A stretch of DNA of 6,980 bases from an uncultured bacterium (lineage in GTDB: Bacteria; Actinomycetota; Coriobacteriia; Coriobacteriales; Coriobacteriaceae), in contig CAJMSO010000090.1 of assembly GCA_905216075.1 (NCBI GenBank), forward strand, positions 1 through 6,980, given 5' to 3'. The notes beneath the pieces were generated by a model. It was not told the origin of the DNA and made no database searches. It saw only the letters and a program-made list of their open reading frames with translations. The position numbers and the translations under genes are program-made. The stretch's first letter is position 1; every line of letters begins with the position of its first letter. Positions 1-4,963 of the stretch are shown here, one piece after another.

Positions 1-360
1 GACCGCATCGAGGGCGTCGTGCAGCGCGTCTACTTCACCAACATCCAGAGCATCCACCCCGATGCCATTGTCATCGCCCACAAGGTGACCGACGCCTGCC
101 GCGCCATGAAGGACCTGATGGTCGAGCTGCCTAATTACCGCAAGTCCAAGACCCTGCGCGAGCTGGTCATCCAGATCAACACCATTGAGTCCGAGGCCGA
201 TGAGCTCTACATCAACGCCATGCGCAACCTGCACGTCAATGGCAAGGATCCGCTTGAGGTCATCGCTTGGCGTGACGTGTACGCCTTCTTGGAGTACTGT
301 GCCGACTGCTGCGAGAATGTGGCTGATGTCGTGGATTCGATTGTCATGAAGAACAGTTAA
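1..360 (+). CDS. DUF47 / PIT-accessory family protein (PhoU-like), 3' end only
   Basis: The reading frame is open from the first base and ends at TAA 358-360, giving 119 C-terminal residues; the true start is upstream of the window. The protein is all-helical. It carries the DUF47 C-terminal pattern: an acidic helix with a conserved E-A-D-E-L-Y run, a short N-G-K-D-P-L-E-V-I turn, then a last helix with E-Y-C-A-D-C-C-E-N-V-A-D-V-V-D-S-I and a terminal Lys. DUF47 proteins resemble PhoU in fold and are usually encoded beside a low-affinity PiT-type phosphate transporter, where they are thought to modulate transport. That transporter would lie to the left and is not visible here. The GTG at base 19 is an internal valine codon, not a start. 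Codon use is GC-rich and C-ending, unlike the following gene's 5' part. Family assignment is fairly sure; the exact function is inferred. Confidence 0.85.
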   Translation, partial: DRIEGVVQRVYFTNIQSIHPDAIVIAHKVTDACRAMKDLMVELPNYRKSKTLRELVIQINTIESEADELYINAMRNLHVNGKDPLEVIAWRDVYAFLEYCADCCENVADVVDSIVMKNS

Positions 361-380
361 TTGGGGGTACGTGTCCTGGC

Positions 381-464
381 GGCGAAGGGCCGGTCACGGT
401 TTGCTTTCTCACTCCGGCTGCTTTGCAGAGTCGTTCGAAAGTAAACCGTGGCCGGCCCTTCGCC
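381..464. repeat. 28-bp near-perfect inverted repeat with 28-nt loop
   Basis: The left arm 381-408 and right arm 437-464 are reverse complements at 26 of 28 positions. The two exceptions (T394 with G451, G403 with T442) become G:U pairs in plus-strand RNA, so a transcript could pair along all 28 positions. The loop 409-436 contains a smaller hairpin (CTGC 418-421 with GCAG 425-428). Bases 465 onward lack a T-tract, so it is not a textbook intrinsic terminator. It lies 20 bases after the DUF47-family stop codon and could still end that transcript, protect its 3' end, or be a palindromic intergenic repeat unit. The pairing is seen directly; the role is unknown. Confidence 0.85.
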
Positions 465-473
465 TTACGTATC

Positions 474-643
474 ACCATTGGAACTTTGGCTGATAGGTTT
501 AGCGCAATGGGGGTTTGGCTGAAGGGACCTTTGGTACCCGTTCGGACACTTTGGCCCTTGATGAGCGTTTGGCTGATTGCTGCTTTGGGTACTCTTTTTG
601 GTTACTTTGGGTTTGTTTGATTTTTAATTGTAGGAGGGCTTGT
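474..643. other. C-poor, G/T-rich leader with eight TTTGG words; no convincing gene
   Basis: This stretch leads into the nitroreductase gene. It contains TTTGG at 485, 514, 530, 550, 568, 584, 597 and 606; three of these extend to TTTGGCTGA (485-493, 514-522, 568-576). By hand count, bases 601-660 contain only 4 C. I see no clear -35/-10 pair. A 37-codon hydrophobic frame (ATG 507, TGA 618-620) is open but lacks a good ribosome binding site, so I do not call it a gene. The words may be regulatory repeats or simply a result of the skewed composition. Confidence 0.5.
632..638 (+). promoter_or_regulatory. ribosome binding site fixing the nitroreductase start
   Basis: AGGAGGG lies 5 bases before ATG 644. 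It is the only strong Shine-Dalgarno sequence in this region and rules against the longer in-frame TTG start at 515. Confidence 0.8.
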
Positions 644-1174
644 ATGTCGTATTTGGATCTGGCTCGGTCTCGGTATTCTTGTCGTTTGTTTGAGGATCGG
701 GCTGTGGAGCAGGCTGTCGTGGATGCCATTGTTGAGGCTGGGCGTATTGCTCCTTCTGCTTGTAATAATCATCCAACCCGTGTGATGGTGTTGGATACGC
801 CCGAGCTTTTGGAGAAGGCGGCTGCTTGTCAGCCTCGATTTGCTCGTGATGGGTCCATCTTTGGCGCTCCGCTCATCTTCCTCATTTGCAGCGTTACCGA
901 CGACGCTTGGGTTCGCCCCTATGACCAGATGAACTCCAGCGCTATCGACACCTCGATTGTTTGCGATCAAATGATGATGGAGGCCGAGGAGCAGGGCTTG
1001 GGAACGTGTTGGGTATGCCATTTTAAGCCCGAGCTAGCCAGAGAGCGGTTCAACCTGCCCGAGGGCGTCTATCCCTATCACATGCTCGTCTGCGGATATC
1101 CTGCCGACCACATCGCCGATCCCGAGCATCGCGAGGCCCGTACCATTCCCCTCTCCGACTTCCTCCTCAAGTAG
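644..1174 (+). CDS. nitroreductase-family flavoprotein (short form, 176 aa)
   Basis: This is a probable FMN-dependent NAD(P)H oxidoreductase of the nitroreductase superfamily; the substrate cannot be told from sequence. Residues 9-16 (S-R-Y-S-C-R-L-F) match the phosphate-binding R-R-S-x-R-x-F start of the family. Residues 34-46 (R-I-A-P-S-A-C-N-N-H-P-T-R) match the A-P-S-x-N-x-Q-P-W flavin segment, with His-Pro in place of Gln-Pro. Residues 116-128 (E-Q-G-L-G-T-C-W-V-C-H-F-K) match the G-L-G-t-x-W helix-turn near the C-terminus. At 176 residues it is at the short end of the family. I chose ATG 644 because AGGAGGG (632-638) precedes it at good spacing; a longer in-frame opening from TTG 515 runs through the G/T-rich leader with no family similarity. 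Codons 1-70 are strongly T/G-ending, while those after about residue 72 are mostly C-ending. Five Cys in the C-terminal two thirds may be redox-relevant, but that is a guess. Confidence 0.88.
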   Translation: MSYLDLARSRYSCRLFEDRAVEQAVVDAIVEAGRIAPSACNNHPTRVMVLDTPELLEKAAACQPRFARDGSIFGAPLIFLICSVTDDAWVRPYDQMNSSAIDTSIVCDQMMMEAEEQGLGTCWVCHFKPELARERFNLPEGVYPYHMLVCGYPADHIADPEHREARTIPLSDFLLK

Positions 1175-1221
1175 ATTTTGGGACATGCCCTAAAACCTAT
1201 CCTTGACCGCTCACCGGTTCG

Positions 1222-1259
1222 CCGAGTTCTGCGCCACTATGTGCAGGGCTCGGTTTTTT
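1222..1259 (+). terminator. intrinsic terminator after the nitroreductase gene
   Basis: CCGAGTTCTGC (1222-1232) pairs with GCAGGGCTCGG (1243-1253) over 11 positions, two of them G:U in RNA. The loop is 10 bases, and six T follow at 1254-1259. It is oriented to end plus-strand transcription, 47 bases past the stop codon at 1174. Confidence 0.88.
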
Positions 1260-1284
1260 ATGTTGCGCGCCCCGGTACAGTCAT

Positions 1285-1314
1285 AAAAAAGGACCCGCAA
1301 GCTGCGGGTCCTTT
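1285..1314 (-). terminator. intrinsic terminator at the end of the divIVA transcript
   Basis: AAAGGACCCGCA (1288-1299) pairs perfectly with TGCGGGTCCTTT (1303-1314) across a 3-base loop. Read on the minus strand, the stem is followed by a T-run (six A at 1285-1290 on the plus strand). It ends the minus-strand ylmE-sepF-ylmG-divIVA transcript. On the plus strand only three T follow, so it would be a weaker back-up terminator for the convergent gene. Confidence 0.9.
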
Positions 1315-1340
1315 CTAGGCACTAAATTGTAGGCCGAATG

Positions 1341-2015
1341 TTAGTCCAAGTCGTCGGCAGCGAAGTTGTCGATCGGGGCGAAGGGATCGGCCACGGGGAC
1401 AACCGGGTCAGCGACGGGCAGCGGCTCGGCGGGAACAGTCACTGCAGGAGAAGCGGCAGAACCGACCGGCGTGGAGGCCATGAGGTCGGCCGGGAAGGAG
1501 TTTTGGGCATCGTCCATGAAGTGCTGGATGAGCTTGAGGTACTCGGCCTTGAACTCCTCACGGGAAGCCTTGAGACGATCGATCTCCTCGAGCTCGGCCT
1601 GCTTCTCGGTCAGAGCCTGGCGGATAACCTCGCGTGCCTTGGCGTCAGCCTCGTTGCGGATACGCTCAGCGTTCTCATTGGCATCGTTGACGATGGTCTC
1701 AGCGGTCTGCTGGGCAGCGATCAGGGCAGCGGAAATCTGGCGCTCCTGAGCGGAGAAGTCAGGGGCGGGAGCAGCCACGGGGGCGGCAGGAACGGCCTGG
1801 GCGGTGGCATCCTGAGCCTGGGCAAGCTGAGCCTGCGCATCGGCAAGCTGCTGCTCGGTAGCAGTCAGGCGACCCTTAAGGTCGACGATCTTAGCGAGCA
1901 TAGCGTCAACCTCGGAGGACAGCGTCTCCAAGAAGACGTCGACCTCAGCAGGATCGTAGCCACGCTTGGCCTCAGAGAAAGTCTGAGCCTGGATGTCTGC
2001 AGGGGTAATAGCCAT
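1341..2015 (-). CDS. divIVA: DivIVA-family coiled-coil polar/septal scaffold protein
   Basis: DivIVA proteins bind curved membrane at poles and septa and recruit growth, division or chromosome-tethering partners. The N-terminal domain is clear: M-A-I-T-P-A-D-I-Q-A-Q-T-F at residues 1-13, then K-R-G-Y-D-P-A-E-V-D-V-F-L at 17-29. Basic K17 and R18 sit where the membrane-inserting tip loop lies in characterised members. Residues 30-68 and about 88-170 are heptad-rich coiled coil, joined by a flexible Ala/Pro linker (71-86). The C-terminus (about 174-224) is a Pro/Ala/Val tail with a repeated P-V-A-D-P motif and an acidic end. Its 224 residues fit the family range. ATG 2015 follows AAGGAG in the minus-strand leader (plus-strand CTCCTT at 2024-2029). 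It is the last gene of the cluster, 61 bases after ylmG and just before a strong terminator. The family call is firm; its exact role, polar growth or septum placement, is not visible. Confidence 0.93.
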   Translation of the reverse strand: MAITPADIQAQTFSEAKRGYDPAEVDVFLETLSSEVDAMLAKIVDLKGRLTATEQQLADAQAQLAQAQDATAQAVPAAPVAAPAPDFSAQERQISAALIAAQQTAETIVNDANENAERIRNEADAKAREVIRQALTEKQAELEEIDRLKASREEFKAEYLKLIQHFMDDAQNSFPADLMASTPVGSAASPAVTVPAEPLPVADPVVPVADPFAPIDNFAADDLD

Positions 2016-2076
2016 AACAAGTCTCCTTTTTCATCGCCTCGGCGCTACACGCCCGACGTAAGTTACTAAGTCAGTT

Positions 2077-2358
2077 CTACACGAGTATACCTATAAGAAG
2101 CTGCAGAACCAGCCTCTGCACCAACTGCAACGCAATAATCGCAACGACCGGCGAAAAATCGATACCGCCCATTGGCGGGATGAAACGACGGAACAGGTTG
2201 AGCCACGGACCGCACACGCTATCGAGCACCGCGGCAATATCCTGAAGCAAACCACCCTGCTTCATGGGAATCCACGTCATAAAGCAGTAGACGACAATGA
2301 GCGTGGAATAGAAGTTGAACAGCGTGTTGACCAGCTGGACGATAGTGTAGATGTTGAT
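2077..2358 (-). CDS. ylmG: YggT/YlmG-family small membrane protein with apparent non-canonical (ATC) start
   Basis: YlmG/YggT proteins are small membrane proteins encoded beside sepF and linked to division or septum function; the mechanism is uncertain. The core is unmistakable: R-R-F-I-P-P-M-G-G-I-D-F-S-P about two thirds in, preceded by G-P-W-L-N-L-F, and followed by a second hydrophobic helix ending in L-L-I-G-I-L-V. The first in-frame ATG (2280) would give 67 residues and cut away most of the first membrane helix. The frame is open upstream to the sepF stop, and 26 more residues continue the family pattern (V-Q-L-V-N-T-L-F-N-F-Y-S-T-L). No ATG, GTG or TTG occurs in that stretch. GAGGAG (2365-2370) lies 6 bases before ATC 2356-2358, so I place the start there, giving 93 aa. 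ATT 2362-2364 abuts the GAGGAG, and two in-frame CTG codons lie further in; these are less likely. The gene is in the same frame as sepF, 21 bases past its stop. Family call is strong; the start is inferred. Confidence 0.85.
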   Translation of the reverse strand: MNIYTIVQLVNTLFNFYSTLIVVYCFMTWIPMKQGGLLQDIAAVLDSVCGPWLNLFRRFIPPMGGIDFSPVVAIIALQLVQRLVLQLLIGILV

Positions 2359-2364
2359 GGGAAT

Positions 2365-2370
2365 CTCCTC
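2365..2370 (-). promoter_or_regulatory. ribosome binding site pointing to the ATC start of ylmG
   Basis: On the minus strand GAGGAG occurs 9 bases after the sepF stop codon and 6 bases before ATC 2356-2358. This normal spacing supports initiation at a non-standard codon rather than at ATG 2280, which has no comparable purine run just upstream. Confidence 0.6.
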
Positions 2371-2379
2371 GTCTTGTCT

Positions 2380-3102
2380 TTACTTAAGGTAGCCGTCGGC
2401 ACGAAGCTTCTTGAGATCGGAATCTTTGACCTCGCAGCCGGCGGGCAACACCATGAACACGCGGTCGCCCACCTCCTTGACCGTGGCGCCCAGACCGCAG
2501 GCAAAGCCGTAAGAGAAGTCCAAGACGCGCTTGGCAACTTCGGTGCGTACGCCCACAAAAATCAGTGCGACAGGCTGCTTGGTGCGAACGCGGCGAACCA
2601 CGGTCTCCACGTCGTCATAGCTCTCGGGGCGCAGGACATAGGCCGGCAGCTGCGGCGTGGCGTTGATGATATTGCTCGCATAGGCCGAGGCATCGCTCGG
2701 TGCAGGCGCGGGCGCAGCGGCGGCACGGGCGCGGGTGTTCTCGGCGTAGCTCGACGGCGTGTCATAGGCACCAGGACGATAACCGCTCGCAACACTGTCC
2801 TGCGAGCGCGAAGGCGGGTTATACGTCGTGGCATGGCGGGAGTCATCGCCGACCAGCTGCCCGGAGCGTGTATACACGGCAACCGACTCAGCTTCACCAC
2901 GGCGCGTCTGACCAAGCAGGCCGTTGCTCGGCTCGTCTTGGGTGTAGAAGCCCTCGCCCGAAGCACCACTGTAGCCGTTGCCCTGATAACTATCGTCGTA
3001 GCCGTCATCGTAGCCGTAGTCGTCGTCCTGGCCATAACCCTGGTCGTAACCCTGCTGGCCGCCCAGGTGCATCTTATTTTTAATCTCGTCAAGGAAGCCC
3101 AT
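2380..3102 (-). CDS. sepF: SepF, FtsZ membrane anchor and Z-ring assembly protein
   Basis: SepF binds the FtsZ C-terminal tail and the inner face of the membrane, tethering and bundling Z-ring filaments. The N-terminus (M-G-F-L-D-E-I-K-N-K-M) fits the short amphipathic membrane helix. The folded SepF domain spans about residues 145-235: P-E-S-Y-D-D-V-E-T-V-V, the P-V-A-L-I-F-V-G strand, K-R-V-L-D-F-S-Y-G-F at 191-200 with the conserved Arg/Asp-Phe/Gly pattern, and G-D-R-V-F-M-V-L-P at 212-220. Between them lies a long disordered linker, first Tyr/Asp/Gly/Gln-rich (15-55), later Ala/Pro-rich (127-137). At 240 residues it exceeds Firmicute SepF (about 150) and fits actinobacterial lengths. I chose ATG 3102 because AGAGGA precedes it in the minus-strand leader and the anchor helix begins there; the longer opening from 3153 adds 17 residues without family character. 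It sits between ylmE (60-base gap) and ylmG. Confidence 0.93.
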   Translation of the reverse strand: MGFLDEIKNKMHLGGQQGYDQGYGQDDDYGYDDGYDDSYQGNGYSGASGEGFYTQDEPSNGLLGQTRRGEAESVAVYTRSGQLVGDDSRHATTYNPPSRSQDSVASGYRPGAYDTPSSYAENTRARAAAAPAPAPSDASAYASNIINATPQLPAYVLRPESYDDVETVVRRVRTKQPVALIFVGVRTEVAKRVLDFSYGFACGLGATVKEVGDRVFMVLPAGCEVKDSDLKKLRADGYLK

Positions 3103-3162
3103 GGTTGTGTCCTCTCGCGGTTTAGTGCAGGCGCCCCGATAATCAGTGCGCACTTCAGAGCC

Positions 3163-3900
3163 TTATTTTACTGCAAACTCCGGGCTAAATACTACCCTGC
3201 CCAGGCGAACGAGCGTAGAGCCCTCCTCAAGGGCAGACTCAAAGTCCTCGCTCATACCGCAGGAAAGCTCAGGCAGGTTCAAATCGGGATGCGCCGCCTC
3301 CAGCTCATCCCTCAGCTCACGAAGCCCCGCAAAGGTGCGGCGTGCCACATCCTTATTCCCCCGGGGCGCCATAGTCATAAGCCCCTGCACGCAAATTCCC
3401 TCAAGTTCCGCAAGCTCACCCGCGGCGGCGCGAATCTCATCGGGCGAAAAGCCTCCCTTCGACTCCTCACCACTCACATTGACCTCAATGAGCACACACT
3501 GGGGGCCGGCGAGCTCACCTGCCTCAATCTTGCGGACAGCACGGCTCGAGATCGCCTGCGCCAGATGCAGCGAACCCACCGAGTGAATCAGCTCGGCTGA
3601 GCCCAGCACCGCATTGATCTTATTGGTCTGCAGGTTGCCGATCATATCGAAGCGCACCTCGGGCAGCTCCGGATGCTCCGCCAGACCCGTGAGCTTGCGA
3701 ACCAGCTCCTGCGGGCGGTTCTCGGCAAAATGGCGATACCCCGTCTGGATGGCGGCAACGGTCTCATCGACACCAACGGTCTTTGACACGGCAATGAGGC
3801 GCGCGGCGTCGTGGGGGCGGCCTGCGCGATCGAGCGCCGCATAAAAACGTTCCAGAATCTGCTCGCGGCGAGCGCGCATCAAGTCCAAATAGTTATCCAT
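3163..3900 (-). CDS. ylmE: YggS/YlmE-family PLP-binding homeostasis protein
   Basis: Members of this family (PLPBP, YggS, YlmE) bind pyridoxal 5'-phosphate in a TIM-barrel resembling the alanine racemase N-terminal domain. No robust enzymatic activity is established; they influence B6 and amino-acid balance. The PLP lysine is K40 in I-A-V-S-K. Other family motifs are A-E-N-R-P-Q-E-L (59-66), M-I-G-N-L-Q-T-N-K (86-94), V-N-V-S-G-E-E-S-K-G-G-F (140-151), L-M-T-M-A-P (174-179) and G-M-S-E-D-F-E-S-A-L (215-224), then G-S-T-L-V-R-L-G. The usual I-G-H-L-Q-x-N-K has Asn89 instead of His. Its 245 residues are near the family's typical length (about 230). ATG 3900 is preceded by GGAGG in the minus-strand leader; the opening continues to 3984, but those 28 residues run through the intergenic stem-loop and match nothing. 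It is the first gene of the division cluster, and its position before sepF matches ylmE of Gram-positive dcw clusters. Confidence 0.93.
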   Translation of the reverse strand: MDNYLDLMRARREQILERFYAALDRAGRPHDAARLIAVSKTVGVDETVAAIQTGYRHFAENRPQELVRKLTGLAEHPELPEVRFDMIGNLQTNKINAVLGSAELIHSVGSLHLAQAISSRAVRKIEAGELAGPQCVLIEVNVSGEESKGGFSPDEIRAAAGELAELEGICVQGLMTMAPRGNKDVARRTFAGLRELRDELEAAHPDLNLPELSCGMSEDFESALEEGSTLVRLGRVVFSPEFAVK

Positions 3901-3950
3901 TGCCAATCGCCTCCGCTGACAGCCAAACAAGTAGTCCCATGCTAACGCAA

Positions 3951-3982
3951 GAGCGCGGCCCCGCATGTGCAAGGCCGCGCTC
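3951..3982 (-). terminator. GC-rich stem-loop between phoU and ylmE, possible terminator of the pst operon
   Basis: GAGCGCGGCC (3951-3960) and GGCCGCGCTC (3973-3982) form a perfect 10-bp stem with a 12-base loop. It starts about 37 bases past the phoU stop codon. Read on the minus strand the stem is followed by CTTGCGTTAGC, only a weak T-run, so termination is plausible but not assured. The ylmE promoter should lie in this 119-base gap if the clusters are transcribed separately; I could not identify a convincing -35/-10 pair. Confidence 0.5.
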
Positions 3983-4019
3983 ACTTAGGTATTTACAATC
4001 TTTCGACGAACGGGGTTAC

Positions 4020-4877
4020 TTACTCCTCGTCGTCCTCGCCATCGTCCTCATCCTCAAGATGATCGAGCAGGTAGCGAAGACCCTCGCTGACCTCGTTAGC
4101 GGGCACCTTGGCAACGTAACGCGCGTCGACGGCGGGCCTCATGATAACGCCCTCGCCCGAAGGCACGCGCATGCTCTCGAGCTCATCCTCATCAGTGCGG
4201 GCGATATCGCCGGCAGTCATACGCTGTCCGGTCAACAGGAAGGTCAGACGGCAGGCGGCATCGATGGAAATCGAGGCGATGCGATCGAGGTAGCGCGAAA
4301 CCATGATGGCGCGGCGCAGGTCGTCATAGTTGCTGTCATCGTCCATAAAATCGCCCGTATCCATACGGTTAAAGGTGCGGAAGAACTTCTCGTAGGCGGC
4401 GTGCACTGGCTCGTCCTCGACGGCCAGGTTGCAGATGATGGACATGTCATTGGTGACGAGCGCAGAAAGCGAAGAGCCCAGCACCTGGTAGACAGCCTCA
4501 GCCTCGGCCTCGACCGTGCCGACAAGCTCCTTGGGCAGCGAGATGTCGGCCTTGATCATATGACGCGTGGCGCGGCAAATCTGGCGAACCTTATCGGTCA
4601 TGCGCTGCAGGTTAAAGTCGACGTAGATGATCGTCTGCAGCAAGCGGAAGTCGGAGGCGACCGGTGACTGCGTGGCAATCAGGTTGTAGCAGACGGCCTC
4701 CAGGTTGGCGCAGCGTGCGTCAATCGAAAGCGTGCGCTTCTTGGTCTTGGTGGCGAGCTTGCGGTCGTCGGTCACATAGGCCTTCACGGCATCGTGGAGG
4801 GCCAGATCGACGGCCTCGTAGATGCTCAGCATCTCGTGACGGGCCTCGATGAGCTGACGGGAAAACAGTTTGCGCAT
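4020..4877 (-). CDS. phoU: PhoU-type phosphate signalling regulator with extended acidic C-terminus
   Basis: PhoU is a cytoplasmic two-bundle helical protein that links PstSCAB to the PhoR-type sensor kinase and restrains phosphate uptake and Pho gene expression. Residues 1-104 and about 115-215 give the two PhoU repeats, starting R-K-L-F-S-R-Q-L-I-E-A-R. The position after pstB, in the same direction, is classic. The metal-cluster motifs (usually L-E-R-I-G-D-x-A-x-N-I) are altered: L-Q-R-M-T-D-K-V-R-Q-I in repeat 1 (90-100), and L-D-R-I-A-S-I-S-I-D-A in repeat 2 (197-207). At 285 residues it is longer than the usual 215-240. The surplus (about 217-285) contains a V-P-S-G-E-G-V-I-M-R-P-A-V segment and ends in a highly acidic tail (11 Asp/Glu in the last 15). 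ATG 4877 follows GGAG at 7-base spacing. The family call is secure; whether this divergent form still binds metal is not known. Confidence 0.9.
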   Translation of the reverse strand: MRKLFSRQLIEARHEMLSIYEAVDLALHDAVKAYVTDDRKLATKTKKRTLSIDARCANLEAVCYNLIATQSPVASDFRLLQTIIYVDFNLQRMTDKVRQICRATRHMIKADISLPKELVGTVEAEAEAVYQVLGSSLSALVTNDMSIICNLAVEDEPVHAAYEKFFRTFNRMDTGDFMDDDSNYDDLRRAIMVSRYLDRIASISIDAACRLTFLLTGQRMTAGDIARTDEDELESMRVPSGEGVIMRPAVDARYVAKVPANEVSEGLRYLLDHLEDEDDGEDDEE

Positions 4878-4897
4878 GGTTCACTCCAATCAGTTGG

Positions 4898-4963
4898 GTG
4901 CGGTCATGCCGCCCGCACAGTGAATACGCACCGGACCAGGTCCGATCGACTTGGGACTAGTCG
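4898..4963 (-). other. cluster of three short hairpins in the pstB-phoU gap
   Basis: The 92-base gap between pstB and phoU, long beside the 3 and 12 bases between the other pst genes, contains three stems. They are 4898-4903 with 4913-4918 (GTGCGG/CCGCAC), 4932-4936 with 4940-4944 (CGGAC/GTCCG), and 4947-4951 with 4959-4963 (CGACT/AGTCG). None is followed by a T-run. They could be RNA processing or stability elements that set phoU level relative to pstB, or a leaky terminator. The pairings are seen; the function is inferred. Confidence 0.4.

Noticed and set aside
361..480. A CRISPR array or transposon end at the inverted repeat
   Set aside because: There is a single inverted pair, no regularly spaced direct repeats, no transposase and no evident target-site duplication.
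423..620. A 65-codon plus-strand frame starting at TTG 423 inside the inverted-repeat loop
   Set aside because: The start lies in the loop of the hairpin and its first part reads through the repeat's right arm with no ribosome binding site. Only the distal part (507-620) was kept, as a weak leader-peptide idea.
1338..2069. A 243-codon plus-strand opening opposite divIVA
   Set aside because: It is a shadow of the DivIVA coiled coil; its Leu/Gly/Ser repeats mirror the real gene's heptads.
2374..3600. A 408-codon plus-strand opening opposite sepF and ylmE
   Set aside because: It is antisense to two genes with clear family motifs, has no ribosome binding site or recognisable domain, and its Arg/Ala/Val/His-rich composition is typical of the complement of GC-rich genes.
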